DNA of 64,000 nt. It comes from Streptomyces tagetis. GTDB lineage: Bacteria > Actinomycetota > Actinomycetes > Streptomycetales > Streptomycetaceae. The position numbers and the translations under genes are program-made. Positions 49,175 through 61,922 of the stretch are shown piece after piece (positions within the stretch are counted from its first letter, which is position 1; every line of letters begins with the position of its first letter). The DNA lies in contig NZ_JAGPNL010000010.1 in assembly GCF_018069565.1 (NCBI RefSeq), positions 1-64,000 on the forward strand, read 5' to 3'. The notes beneath the pieces were generated by a model. It saw only the letters and a list, made by a program, of their open reading frames with translations, had not been told where the DNA came from and ran no database searches.

Positions 49175-49588
49175 ATGGCAGACAAGGACAGCGGGCGCCC
49201 GAGCGTCTTCCCGACACTGCTGTACGCGGACGCCAAGGCGGCGATCCGGCAGCTCACCCAGGCTTTCGGCTTCACCGAACTGGCCGTGTACGAGGGGGAG
49301 GACGGGTCGGTGGCCCACGCCGAGCTGGTGCAGGGCCGGGGCGCGGTGATGCTCGGTTCGAAGGGCACGGGCGGCCGGTTCGACGAGGCGATGCGCAACG
49401 CGGGCCCGACGGGGGTGTACATCGTGGTGGACGACGTCGACGCGCACCACCGGCGGGCCGCCGAGCACGGCGCGGAGATCCTGATGCCGCCCACCGACCA
49501 GGAGTACGGCTCGCGGGACTACATGGCCCGCGATCTGGAGGGCAACGTGTGGAGCTTCGGCACCTACTCCCCCGCGCTGCCGGGCTGA
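49175..49588 (+). CDS. VOC/glyoxalase-fold protein
   Basis: A 137-residue vicinal-oxygen-chelate protein of the PhnB/YraH-like branch: PTLLYADAKAAIRQLTQAFGF, VAHAELVQGRGAVMLG, VYIVVDDVDAHHRRAAEHGAE (in parts) and the DLEGNVWSFGTY ending. The activity is unknown; related proteins include glyoxalase and bleomycin-binding types. ATG at 49175 with AGGGAGTGA. Convergent with the next gene across a 46-bp gap. Confidence 0.9.
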   Translation: MADKDSGRPSVFPTLLYADAKAAIRQLTQAFGFTELAVYEGEDGSVAHAELVQGRGAVMLGSKGTGGRFDEAMRNAGPTGVYIVVDDVDAHHRRAAEHGAEILMPPTDQEYGSRDYMARDLEGNVWSFGTYSPALPG

Positions 49589-49634
49589 GGGTCCTGCCGG
49601 GCGGGCGGCCGTGCGCCGCGCGCCCGGGGCGCGG

Positions 49635-51074
49635 TCAGTTGCCTCCCGTGTGCACCTGGAAGGCGGCGCGGCGCACCGCTTTGGCGAGCGCCGGGTCGGG
49701 GTGGGCGGCGGCCAGCGCGACCAGCACCTGGACGGTACGGGGGTGGCCGACGGCGCGGACCTCGTCGAGCAGGGCCGGGACGGTGGGCTGCACCGCGGCC
49801 TCCAGGTGGCGCACGAGCAGCGGGGCCTCGCCGTGGTCGGCGACGGCGGCGGCGGTGTCGACCCACAGCCAGGTCGCCTCCTGCCGGGTGAGGACGTGGT
49901 GGGCGTCCTCGGGGTCGTCGCCGTCGTGCTCGGCCAGCCACAGCAGGGCGTACGGCCGCAGCGTGGGCTCGTCGAGCACGGAGCGGACGTCGGGCTCGGC
50001 GGGGGCGCCGACCACGCGCAGCGCGTCGAAGGCGAGACCCCGCAGCAGGGCGTCCTCGCCCCGGGCGGCGGCGAGCAGCTCGGTGACGGCGCTGCCGACG
50101 GGGCGGGCGGCCAGCCAGGCCCGGTATTCGGCGCGGGCGGCGTTGGGGCGGAGCTGGGCGCAGCCGCGCAGCATGTCCTCGGCGCCCTGCTCGATGTTGC
50201 CGGCGGGGCTCTGCGCGGCGACGCAGATCTGCTCCAGCTTGACCCAGACCGCCCAGCTCCCCAGCGGGGTGAGCGTGGCCTGTCCGTCGCCGCAGGTGAG
50301 GGCGCCGACGGAGGCGAGGGCGTGCAGGGCCCAGTCGAGGAGGGGGTCGAGCGGGGTGTCGGGGCCGGGGGGCTGCGGGGCCGGCGGCTCCTCCTCGGGG
50401 GTGCGGGGGGCCGGGGGGCCGGGTTCGAGCCGGGGTCCGTAGGGCACCTCGCAGCGCTCGGTGCGCAGTTCGGTGACGCGCTGCTCCAGCAGGTCCAGGA
50501 GCTGCGTGACGGGGACGGGTCCGGCGGAGAGCTGGAGGAAGGAGAGCACCTGGGGCATCGCGGAGACCACCTCGGCGACGGCGGAGGGCTCCTGTCCCGG
50601 GGGTTCGGGGTGGGCGAGGGACCAGGCGTCGAAGAGGGCGACCCAGCCGCGCAGCACGGCGCTGTCGTCGCGGTCCCAGGCGCGCAGCCGCCAGCCGGGG
50701 CGGGCGGTGTCGCCGTGCACCTCGACGAGGCCGGCGAGGCGGGCGGTGTCCCAGTCGGCGCGGACCCGGTCCACCGTCAGGCCCAGTTCGAGGGCGGCGT
50801 GTTCGGCGGTCGCGTCGGAGAGGGTGGCCTTGCCGTCGGTGGTGGCGCTGCCCCGGCCGGGGCCGAGGGCCGTGTCGGCCCAGCGGGCGACCCGGGCCGC
50901 ACCGGCCAGGCCGGAGCGAGCCATCCCGGCCAGCTCCGAGCGGGCCGGGGTGCCTTCCGGGGGGCGCGGCGCGGAGCGGTGTGGGCGGCGCTGGGTCATC
51001 GCTCTGGGGGCGGCGGCCAGGGGTCGCGGGCGGACGAGTCGGAGCCTGGAGTCGCGCGGGATACGGGACGTCAC
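49635..51074 (-). CDS. HEAT/helical-repeat-like hypothetical protein
   Basis: A 479-residue soluble protein of unknown function. The N-terminal 40 residues are basic. Then a winged-helix-like region (SDATAEHAALELGLTVDRVR; LAGLVEVHGDTARPGWRL), a Pro-rich linker (about 215-245), and a C-terminal array of Leu/Ala helices (LLRGLAFDALRVVGAPAEP; LLDEVRAVGHPRTVQVLVALAA, in parts) resembling HEAT repeats. GTG at 51074 with GGAAGA is chosen; a TTG at 51110 is weaker. Confidence 0.8.
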   Translation of the reverse strand: MTSRIPRDSRLRLVRPRPLAAAPRAMTQRRPHRSAPRPPEGTPARSELAGMARSGLAGAARVARWADTALGPGRGSATTDGKATLSDATAEHAALELGLTVDRVRADWDTARLAGLVEVHGDTARPGWRLRAWDRDDSAVLRGWVALFDAWSLAHPEPPGQEPSAVAEVVSAMPQVLSFLQLSAGPVPVTQLLDLLEQRVTELRTERCEVPYGPRLEPGPPAPRTPEEEPPAPQPPGPDTPLDPLLDWALHALASVGALTCGDGQATLTPLGSWAVWVKLEQICVAAQSPAGNIEQGAEDMLRGCAQLRPNAARAEYRAWLAARPVGSAVTELLAAARGEDALLRGLAFDALRVVGAPAEPDVRSVLDEPTLRPYALLWLAEHDGDDPEDAHHVLTRQEATWLWVDTAAAVADHGEAPLLVRHLEAAVQPTVPALLDEVRAVGHPRTVQVLVALAAAHPDPALAKAVRRAAFQVHTGGN

Positions 51075-51242
51075 GGGTGCAGTCTTCCGTTTGACGGTCC
51101 GAAAACCCAAACGGAACGCCCCGCCCGGTTCCGGGGAGGCCGGGGCGCGCGTCCGCGAGGGCGCTCCTCGCTCGGATCAGGCCAGTGGTACGCCCCGAAA
51201 CGGAACGGGCCCGCCGGGGGCCGGAGCGGCGGCCCGGCCGGG

Positions 51243-52370
51243 TCAGACCAGGGGGGTGAGGAAGCGGCGCACGGCCTCTTCGTAGGGCTCGGGGGCGGCG
51301 TTCCACATGGCCGCGTGCGGGGCGGAGCGGACGGTGTGGAGGGAGACCAGGCGGGGGTGGGTTTCGGCCAGCCGGCGGGAGGGTCCCCAGGGGGCCACCT
51401 CGTCGCCCGGACCGTGGAAGATCAGGGTGGGGACGGCGGGGCGGTACAGGCCGGCCTCGTGGCGGTCCCGGTCGGCGTGGAGCCCGGCGCGGCCCTGGGC
51501 GGCGCGGACGGCGAGCGGCAGCAGCGGGGCGGGGGTGTGGCGGGCGGCGGCGAGGGAGCGCAGGGTCGCCTCCCAGCTCAGCACCGGGGAGTCGAGGATC
51601 AGGCCGGCGACGCGGTCGCGCAGGTCGGAGAGGGCGGCGGCGCGCAGGGCCATGGTGGCGCCGGTGGACCAGCCGAGCAGCACCACCTGGCGGGCGCCGT
51701 GGTCGACGGCGTAGCGGACGGCGGCGTCCACGTCGCGCCACTCGGTCTCACCGAAGTGCTGGAGTCCGTCCGGGGAGCGCGGGGCGCCGACGTCGCCCCG
51801 GTAGGCGAGGGCGAGCACGGGCAGGTGGCGGCGGTGCAGGGCGGCCATGAGGTTGAGGGCGTGCTCGCGGGTGGCGCCGAGTCCGTGCACGGCGATGAGC
51901 CAGATGGTGCGGGCCCCGGGCAGGAACCAGGCGGGGAGCGGGCCGAGTTCGCCGGGCACCTGGACGTCGGTGTGGTCGAGGCCGAGGGCGGTGCGCGGGG
52001 TGCCGACGTACAGGTTGGGGGTGAACCAGACGTGGTCGCCGGCGGTGAGGGTGCCGTGGGTGACGCCTTCCAGGCGGCGGACGACGGTGTCGGCGCGGTG
52101 CCGGGTGCCGCTCAGGACCCCTCCGACGACCGCGTGGGTGCCGTCGCCGGCGAGTCCGTATCGGCCGGGGCGGAGCGCGGCCAGGTCCCGGGTGAGGGTG
52201 ATCCGGCCGGCGGCGGTGCCGTGCACGGTGAGCCGGGGTTCGGTGGGCAGCGGCCGGCCGGGGGACGCCTTGAGCGCCGCGTCGCTGGCGAACCGGCCGG
52301 CGGCGACGCTCGCTGCGCCGGCCGCCAGGGCTGCGGTGAGGGCGGCGGCCGTGGCTGTGACTGTGCGCAT
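51243..52370 (-). CDS. Alpha/beta hydrolase with N-terminal signal sequence
   Basis: A 375-residue alpha/beta hydrolase. A signal or anchor at about 1-25 (TATAAALTAALAAGAASVAAG) precedes a small beta domain and the hydrolase core: IAVHGLGATREHALN (oxyanion), nucleophile in LLGWSTGATMAL, acid near GPGDEVAPWG and His in SAPHAAMW. Substrate unknown; probably membrane-associated or exported. Same strand as the aldolase upstream, 189 bp apart with a terminator between. Confidence 0.88.
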   Translation of the reverse strand: MRTVTATAAALTAALAAGAASVAAGRFASDAALKASPGRPLPTEPRLTVHGTAAGRITLTRDLAALRPGRYGLAGDGTHAVVGGVLSGTRHRADTVVRRLEGVTHGTLTAGDHVWFTPNLYVGTPRTALGLDHTDVQVPGELGPLPAWFLPGARTIWLIAVHGLGATREHALNLMAALHRRHLPVLALAYRGDVGAPRSPDGLQHFGETEWRDVDAAVRYAVDHGARQVVLLGWSTGATMALRAAALSDLRDRVAGLILDSPVLSWEATLRSLAAARHTPAPLLPLAVRAAQGRAGLHADRDRHEAGLYRPAVPTLIFHGPGDEVAPWGPSRRLAETHPRLVSLHTVRSAPHAAMWNAAPEPYEEAVRRFLTPLV

Positions 52371-52454
52371 GGGGCCAGTCTCCCGGTGGAGTCGGAGGGC
52401 GGCCAGTGGACGGACGGCGGGGGGTGACGCGGGTCGGCCCCGGCCGTCGGGGCG

Positions 52455-52488
52455 TCCGGGGCGCCGGTGTCGCCACCGGTGCCCGGGA
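52455..52488 (-). terminator. Hairpin terminator after the aldolase gene
   Basis: GGCGCCGGTG (52460-52469) pairs with CACCGGTGCC (52474-52483) with one G-U pair, extended by further flanking pairs. About 70 bp past the stop. Confidence 0.65.
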
Positions 52489-52559
52489 AGGTGTGGGGTA
52501 GGCCCGCCCGGGGGGGTGCGGCGGGGCCCGGTGGGGGTGGCCCTCCCGGGCGCCCCCGG

Positions 52560-53222
52560 TCACCGTTGGCCGTACCCCCGCAGGCGTCTCGCGGCGTCGG
52601 CGAGCTGGGCCTCGGTCAGGAGGGCGGGGGTGCGGCCGGGGAGGGCGGAGGCCGTGAGCCAGAGGCGGCACATCCACTCCAACTGGGCGGTGCGGTCGTA
52701 CGCCTCGTCGAGGTCGGCGCCGTGGGTGATCGTGCCGTGGTTGCCCAGCAGGCAGCCGGAGCGGCCGTCGAGGGCGGCGAGCATCACGCGGGCCAGTTCG
52801 CCGGTGCCGTAGGGGGCGTAGGGGGCGACGCGGACGGGGCCGCCGAGCGCGGCGGCCATGTAGTGGACCGGGGGGAGTTCGGTGACGAGGGTGGAGACCG
52901 CGGTGGCGTGCAGGGCGTGGGTGTGGACGACGGCGCGGGCGTCGGTGGTGCGGTAGACGGCCAGGTGGAGGGGGAGTTCGCTGGTGGGGACCAGCGTGCC
53001 GAGGACCTGGCGTCCGTCGAGGTCGACGCCGGTCACGTCCTCGGGGGTGAGCCGGTCGTAGGGAACGCCGGAGGGGGTGACGAGCACGGTGTCACCGACC
53101 CGGACCGAGACGTTCCCCGAGGTGCCGACGACCAGTCCGTCGGCGACCGTGCGCCGGGCGGTGGTGACAAGTGTCTCCCACGCTTGAGGTGTAGTCACCC
53201 GATCGGGTCTGTTCTCCGTCAT
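52560..53222 (-). CDS. Class II aldolase/adducin family protein
   Basis: A 220-residue zinc-dependent aldolase-fold protein. Phosphate-binding GTSGNVSVR (about 34-42), catalytic Glu in TSELPLHLAVYR, zinc His pair in VVHTHALHATAV and third His in GNHGTITHG. Relatives include fuculose-1-phosphate aldolase and methylthioribulose-phosphate dehydratase; the substrate is undetermined. ATG at 53222 has GGGGGA upstream. Divergent from the phosphate transporter. Confidence 0.9.
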   Translation of the reverse strand: MTENRPDRVTTPQAWETLVTTARRTVADGLVVGTSGNVSVRVGDTVLVTPSGVPYDRLTPEDVTGVDLDGRQVLGTLVPTSELPLHLAVYRTTDARAVVHTHALHATAVSTLVTELPPVHYMAAALGGPVRVAPYAPYGTGELARVMLAALDGRSGCLLGNHGTITHGADLDEAYDRTAQLEWMCRLWLTASALPGRTPALLTEAQLADAARRLRGYGQR

Positions 53223-53376
53223 GTCCGGTCCCCCTTTCCGGGCGCCGGGAGCCTCCCGGCGCGTCGCCGCGCCGATCCTGCCAGGGACGTCTCCGGAGCG
53301 CAGCGGGGCGGGTACGGAGCGCCAGCACCGCCGGGAGCGGACGTCCCCGTTTCCGGTCACCATGAGGCCCGATCAC

Positions 53377-53409
53377 GTTCATCTTCCGTTCACCCGGGTT
53401 ACCTACGTT
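53377..53409 (+). promoter_or_regulatory. PHO box (PhoP-binding direct repeats) upstream of pit
   Basis: Two 11-bp direct repeats, GTTCATCTTCC (53377-53387) and GTTCACCCGGG (53388-53398), are followed by a third weaker unit TTACCTACG (53399-53407). This is the Streptomyces PhoP consensus layout (GTTCACC-type 11-mers). It ends about 40 bp before the pit start, so the transporter should respond to phosphate supply. Confidence 0.82.
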
Positions 53410-53445
53410 CGACGCGCCAATGACCTCGAACGATTGCCTGGGTAA

Positions 53446-54729
53446 ATGGAAAGCTTCTCGCTGATCCTCGCGATTGTGGTGGTAACCGCACTCGCGTTCG
53501 ATTTCACGAACGGTTTCCACGACACCGCGAACGCGATGGCAACAACCATTTCGACCGGTGCGCTCAAGCCCAAGGTCGCGGTGGCCATGTCCGCCGTACT
53601 GAACCTCGTGGGCGCCTTCCTCTCCGTGGAGGTCGCCAACACGATCTCCAAGGGTCTCGTCGACGAGACCGGCATCCGGCCCGAGGTCATCTTCGCCGCC
53701 CTGGTCGGCGCGATCCTCTGGAACCTGCTGACCTGGCTGGTCGGACTCCCCTCCAGCTCCTCGCACGCCCTGATGGGCGGTCTGATCGGTGCCGCGGTCG
53801 CCTCCGCCGGCGTCGGCGCCGTCCACGGCGGGGTGCTCCTGACCAAGGTGCTGCTGCCCGCCGTCGCCGCCCCGGTCGTGGCCGGCGTCGCGGCGCTGGT
53901 CGGCACCCGGCTCACCTACCGCCTCGGCCGCAAGGCCGACGGCCGCGCCGCCGAGAAGGGCTACCGCGCCGGTCAGATCGCCTCGGCCGGCCTGGTCTCG
54001 CTGGCCCACGGCACCAACGACGCCCAGAAGACGATGGGCATCATCACCCTCGCCCTGATCGCCGGCGGTGCCCTCGCCCCCGCCTCCGACCCGCCCCTGT
54101 GGGTCATCCTCTCCGCGGGCCTGGCGATCGCGCTCGGCACCTACCTCGGCGGCTGGCGCATCATCCGCACCATGGGCCGGGGCCTGACCGACCTCCAGCC
54201 GCAGCAGGGCTTCGCCGCCCAGACCAGTGCCGCCACGGTCATCCTCGCCTCCTCGCACCTCGGCTTCTCCCTCTCCACCACGCACTCCGTCTCCGGCGCC
54301 GTGATGGGCTCGGGCATCGGCCGCAAGGGCGGCGTGGTCCGCTGGTCGACCGCGACCCGGATGTTCGTCGCCTGGGGACTGACGCTGCCGGCCGCCGCCT
54401 TCGTCGGCGCGCTCGCCGAGTGGGTCACCAAGCTCGGCGACTGGGGCACGGCCCTCGTCGCGGTCTTCCTGGTGGTCTCCAGCGCCGCGATCTGGAAGGT
54501 CTCCCGCCGCGAGGTGGTCGACCACACCAACGTCAACGGCGACGACGAGCCGGCCGCCACGCCGCAGCCCGAGCCGGAGCCGGCCGGTGTGGTGACCGCG
54601 GCGATGGCCGCCGTGACCCCGCCGCCCGCCCTGGGCGAGGAGCTGAAGGTCACCGTCCCGGCCCCGGTCCCCGTGGTGACCGCGAGCGCGCCCGACGCGC
54701 CGCCGACGCCGGCCGCCACCCCCGTCTGA
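53446..54729 (+). CDS. pitH2: Low-affinity inorganic phosphate transporter, Pit family
   Basis: A 427-residue integral membrane transporter taking up metal-phosphate with protons. Two homologous halves each carry the family signature: FDFTNGFHDTANAMATTIST near the N-terminus, and LAHGTNDAQKTMGII with STTHSVSGAVMGSGIG further on. About ten helices are followed by a cytoplasmic Pro/Glu-rich tail (about 365-427). Resembles S. coelicolor pitH2; the symbol rests on memory and the PHO box. No clear RBS. The downstream 73-residue membrane protein is probably co-transcribed. Confidence 0.92.
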   Translation: MESFSLILAIVVVTALAFDFTNGFHDTANAMATTISTGALKPKVAVAMSAVLNLVGAFLSVEVANTISKGLVDETGIRPEVIFAALVGAILWNLLTWLVGLPSSSSHALMGGLIGAAVASAGVGAVHGGVLLTKVLLPAVAAPVVAGVAALVGTRLTYRLGRKADGRAAEKGYRAGQIASAGLVSLAHGTNDAQKTMGIITLALIAGGALAPASDPPLWVILSAGLAIALGTYLGGWRIIRTMGRGLTDLQPQQGFAAQTSAATVILASSHLGFSLSTTHSVSGAVMGSGIGRKGGVVRWSTATRMFVAWGLTLPAAAFVGALAEWVTKLGDWGTALVAVFLVVSSAAIWKVSRREVVDHTNVNGDDEPAATPQPEPEPAGVVTAAMAAVTPPPALGEELKVTVPAPVPVVTASAPDAPPTPAATPV

Positions 54730-54799
54730 GTCCGCCGGGCCCCGGCTCCCGCACCGGACGCCGGGCCCGCCTGCCCGGGTACGAAGGAAGAGAACCGTC

Positions 54800-55021
54800 A
54801 TGAACATCGACTGGGCTGCCCTCGGCTCCGTCTTCGGAGTCAGCCTCGTGGCCACCCTGGGCCTCGTGGCCCTCTTCACCCTCGGCATCGCCGGCCTCTC
54901 CCGCCAGGAGCGGGCCGTCGCCCGGGGCGAGTCGGCGGCGCTCGCCGTCACGGGCGCGTACGCCTGCTTCGCGGCCTGCGCCGCGGCGGTGGCGTACGGG
55001 ATCTACATGATCGTCGCCTGA
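54800..55021 (+). CDS. Small membrane protein downstream of pit
   Basis: A 73-residue protein with two membrane helices (about 10-30, VFGVSLVATLGLVALFTLGI; and about 48-70, VTGAYACFAACAAAVAYGIY) and a short charged loop. Good RBS AAGGAAGAG. It lies 70 bp after pit on the same strand; a role as accessory to the transporter is inferred from position. Confidence 0.85.
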   Translation: MNIDWAALGSVFGVSLVATLGLVALFTLGIAGLSRQERAVARGESAALAVTGAYACFAACAAAVAYGIYMIVA

Positions 55022-55107
55022 CCCTCCGGAAGGCACCCTCCGTCCGGAAAGGCACCCTCCGGGAAGCATCCTCCGGGCTCCGGGAGGGCGCCCTCGGGGA
55101 AGACCGT

Positions 55108-55149
55108 GCGCGGGGCGCGGGACGGGAAGCACCGTCCCGCGCCCCGCGC
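55108..55149 (+). terminator. Terminator after the pit operon
   Basis: A perfect 18-bp stem (GCGCGGGGCGCGGGACGG 55108-55125 with 55132-55149), loop GAAGCA, then TCTTCGT. Upstream lies a loose cluster of CACCCTCCGG repeats (55022-55080). Confidence 0.9.
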
Positions 55150-55239
55150 TCTTCGTGTGCCGGCGCGCACCCGCGCCCTGTGGGCCTTCGCACACTCCTC
55201 CTCCGCAGGTCAACGGCAGGTTGACGGGTCTTCGCGGAG

Positions 55240-55365
55240 CGTGGTGGACTGCCGGAGCCATCACGGCGGCAGGAGAGGAAGCCGGTGCGAATCCGGCGCG
55301 GTCCCGCCACTGTCACCGGGGCGTCATGCCCCGGGAGCCAGGAACTCTCGCCGCCGGTCTCGTCG
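55240..55365 (+). promoter_or_regulatory. Cobalamin (AdoCbl) riboswitch
   Basis: Canonical motifs appear in order: GGAAGCCGGTGCGAATCCGG (55277-55296), the B12 box core GTCCCGCCACTGTCACCG (55301-55318) and the closing GAGCCAGGAACTC (55335-55347). It precedes the cobalamin operon by about 100 bp. When adenosylcobalamin is plentiful the operon should be repressed. Element boundaries are approximate. Confidence 0.95.
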
Positions 55366-55468
55366 AGCCAGGGCGCGGACACCCTGAGTGAGGACCCATC
55401 GCCATGCGCGGCTGCCGTTCGAGGTACACCCACGACGTTCCCCCCGCCCCTCCGGCCGGCTGAGCGCC

Positions 55469-56743
55469 GTGCGGGCCGAACGCGTCTTCGCGTACGGCGC
55501 CGCCGCCGGCCTCCTCGGTGACCTCCTCCTCGGCGATCCGCGCCGCGGGCACCCCGTCGCCGCCTTCGGGCGGGCCGCCGGGGCCGTGGAACGGGTGCTG
55601 TGGCGGGACCACCGGGGCCGGGGCGCGCTGCACACCCTCGTCTGCGCCGGCGGCGCCGTGGCCCTCGGGGCCGTCGCCGCGCGGGCCGTCCGTTCCCGTC
55701 CCGTCGCCTCCGTCGCGCTGACCTCCGCCGCCACCTGGGCCGTCGTCGGCGGCACCTCGCTGGCGCGTGAGGCGCGGGCCATCGGGCGGGCGCTGGAGGC
55801 CGGGGAGGTGGCGGCGGCGCGGGAGCGGCTGCCGCACCTGTGCGGACGGGACCCGCGGGCCCTCGACGCCGACGGGATCGCGCGGGCCGTGGTGGAGTCC
55901 GTCGCCGAGAACACCTCGGACGCCGTGGTGGGCGCGCTGGTGTGGGGCGCCGTGGCCGGGGTGCCGGGGCTGCTCGGCTTCCGCGCGGTGAACACCCTCG
56001 ACGCCATGATCGGGCACAGGTCGCCCCGGTACCGGCGCTACGGCTGGGCCGCGGCCCGGCTCGACGACCTCGCGGGCTGGCCGGGCGCCCGGCTGACCGC
56101 CGTCCTCGCCACGGTCGGCGGCCCGGACCCCCGGGGCGCGGTACGGGCCTGGCGGGCCGACGCCTCCCGGCACCCGAGCCCCAACGCCGGCCCCGTCGAG
56201 GCGGCCTTCGCGGGCGCCCTCGGCGTCCGGCTGGGCGGCACGCTCTCCTACGGCGGACGCGTCGAGCACCGGCCGGTGCTCAACGAGGCCGCGGGGCGCC
56301 CGGTCGGGGCGGCCGACATCGAACGGGCCGTACGGCTCTCCCGGCGCGTGGGCCTGCTCGCGCTCGGCGTGTGCGCCGGGGCGCGGCTGCTCGTGGGCTC
56401 CGCCCGCCCGGGAACGGAGGGGCGACCGCCGGCCGGCGCCGGCCGGGCGCAAGGGCAACTCGGCGCCCGCGCCGCGAAGGCCGGGCTCGCCCTCGCGGCC
56501 GGCCCCGTCACCGCCACCCACCCGGCCCAGGCCCGGCCGCTCGCGGGCGTCCTCCGCACACAGGCCCGGCCCCTCACCGGCACCCTCCCCACACGGGCCC
56601 CGCTGCTCGGCCGTGCCTTCACGGCGCGGGCCCGGCTGCCGGCCGGCTTCCTCGCGGCGCGGTCCCGGCCGCTCGCCGGTGCCCTGCTCGCGCGGTCCCG
56701 GCCGCTCGCGGGCGTCCTTCGGGGCAGGGGGTGGGTGGCGTGA
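55469..56743 (+). CDS. cobD: Adenosylcobinamide-phosphate synthase CobD/CbiB with repeat tail
   Basis: A 424-residue membrane protein attaching the aminopropanol arm to adenosylcobyric acid. The core (about 1-330) shows LLGDPRRGHPVAAFGR, ESVAENTSDAVVGALVWGA (family signature), FRAVNTLDAMIGHRSPRY and DASRHPSPNAGPVEAAFAGA, in parts. Beyond the core, residues 355-420 are six exact-register 11-residue repeats of consensus SRPLAGxLxAR. GTG at 55469 is chosen; GTG at 55388 is possible and would extend the protein by 27 residues. Stop overlaps cobQ (GTGA). Confidence 0.9.
   Translation: MRAERVFAYGAAAGLLGDLLLGDPRRGHPVAAFGRAAGAVERVLWRDHRGRGALHTLVCAGGAVALGAVAARAVRSRPVASVALTSAATWAVVGGTSLAREARAIGRALEAGEVAAARERLPHLCGRDPRALDADGIARAVVESVAENTSDAVVGALVWGAVAGVPGLLGFRAVNTLDAMIGHRSPRYRRYGWAAARLDDLAGWPGARLTAVLATVGGPDPRGAVRAWRADASRHPSPNAGPVEAAFAGALGVRLGGTLSYGGRVEHRPVLNEAAGRPVGAADIERAVRLSRRVGLLALGVCAGARLLVGSARPGTEGRPPAGAGRAQGQLGARAAKAGLALAAGPVTATHPAQARPLAGVLRTQARPLTGTLPTRAPLLGRAFTARARLPAGFLAARSRPLAGALLARSRPLAGVLRGRGWVA
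56531..56728 (+). repeat. Six 33-bp repeats inside cobD
   Basis: Six units of 33 bp encode ARPLAGVLRTQ, ARPLTGTLPTR, APLLGRAFTAR, ARLPAGFLAAR, SRPLAGALLAR and SRPLAGVLRGR. The last two are the most alike, with GGCCGCTCGCGGG shared by units 1, 5 and 6 to within a base. Confidence 0.92.
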
Positions 56744-58268
56744 GCGGGGGTCTTCTCGTCGCCGGTACCACCTCCGACGCCGGCAAGAGCGTGGTCACCG
56801 CCGGGATCTGCCGGTGGCTGGCGCGGCAGGGGGTGCGGGTCGCGCCGTTCAAGGCGCAGAACATGTCCCTGAACTCCTTCGTCACCCGCGAGGGCGCCGA
56901 GATCGGGCGGGCGCAGGCCATGCAGGCCCAGGCGTGCCGCATCGAGCCGAGCGCGCTGATGAACCCGGTGCTGCTCAAGCCGGGCGGCGAGCGCAGCAGC
57001 CAGGTCGTGCTGCTCGGCAGGCCGGTCGGCGAGATGAGCGCCCGCGGCTACCACGGCGGACGGCAGGCGGCCCTGCTCGGGACGGTGCTGGAGTGCCTGG
57101 CCGAACTGCGCGCCGACCACGACGCGGTGATCTGCGAGGGCGCCGGCAGCCCCGCCGAGATCAACCTGCGCCGCACCGACATCGTCAACATGGGGATCGC
57201 CCGGGGCGCCGGCTTCCCCGTCCTCGTCGTCGGCGACATCGACCGGGGCGGCGTCTTCGCCTCCTTCTTCGGCACGGTGGCGCTGCTCTCCCCCGAGGAC
57301 CAGGCGCTGGTCGCCGGGTTCCTCGTCAACAAGTTCCGCGGCGACGTGAGCCTGCTGGAACCCGGCCTCGACATGCTGCGCGGCCTCACCGGGCGGCGTA
57401 CGTACGGCGTCCTGCCCTTCCGGCACGGGCTCGGCATCGACGAGGAGGACGGCATGAGCCTCGCCGCGCCCGGCGCGGGGCGGGAGCCGGAGACCGCGCC
57501 GCCGCACGGCGAGGACGTGCTGCGGGTCGCGGTGTGCGCGCTGCCGCTGATGTCCAACTTCACGGACCTGGACGCGCTCGCCGCCGAGCCGGGCGTCGTG
57601 GTCCGCTTCACCGACCGGCCCGAGGAGGTGGCCGACGCCGACCTCGTCGTCGTCCCCGGCACCCGGGGCACCGTCCGCGCCCTGGACTGGCTGCGCCGGC
57701 GCGGGCTCGCCGACGCGCTGGCACGCCGGCACCGGGACGGCCGGCCGGTGTTCGGGATCTGCGGCGGCTACCAGCTCCTCGGCGAGGAGATCGAGGACGA
57801 CGTGGAGAGCCGCCGGGGACGGGTCGAGGGGCTCGGCCTGCTGCCCGTACGGGTGCGGTTCGCCCGCGAGAAGACCCTCGCCCGCCCGGTGGGCACCGCC
57901 CTCGGCGAGCCCGTCGAGGGCTACGAGATCCACCACGGCGTCGCCGAGGTCCTCGGCGCGGAGACCTTCGTCCGCGACGACCGGGGCAACGCCCTGGACG
58001 GCTGCCGGTCCGGCGCGACCCTGGGCACCCACTGGCACGGCGCGCTGGAGTCGGACGGCTTCCGGCGGGCCTTCCTGCGCGAGGTGGCCGCCGCCGCGGG
58101 CCGCCGCTTCGTACCGGCCCCCGCCACCTCCTTCGCCGCGCTGCGCGAGGAACGGCTCGACCGGCTCGGCGACCTGATCGAACGGCACGCGGACACCGAC
58201 GCGCTGTGGCGGCTCGTCGAGTCCGGCACACCGCAAGGACTTCCCTTCATCCCCCCGGGAGCGCCCGC

Positions 58269-58272
<4 letters not shown>
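56740..58272 (+). CDS. cobQ: Cobyric acid synthase CobQ/CbiP
   Basis: A 510-residue glutamine amidotransferase amidating four side chains of adenosylcobyrinate a,c-diamide. N-terminal dethiobiotin-synthetase-like ATPase domain: LLVAGTTSDAGKSVVTAGI, FKAQNMSLNS, CEGAGSPAEINL. C-terminal GATase domain has the nucleophile Cys in GICGGYQLLGE and the His in GTHWHGALE. GTG start overlaps cobD stop; ATGA overlap with cobN. Confidence 0.96.
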
Positions 58273-61918
<3,646 letters not shown>

Positions 61919-61922
<4 letters not shown>

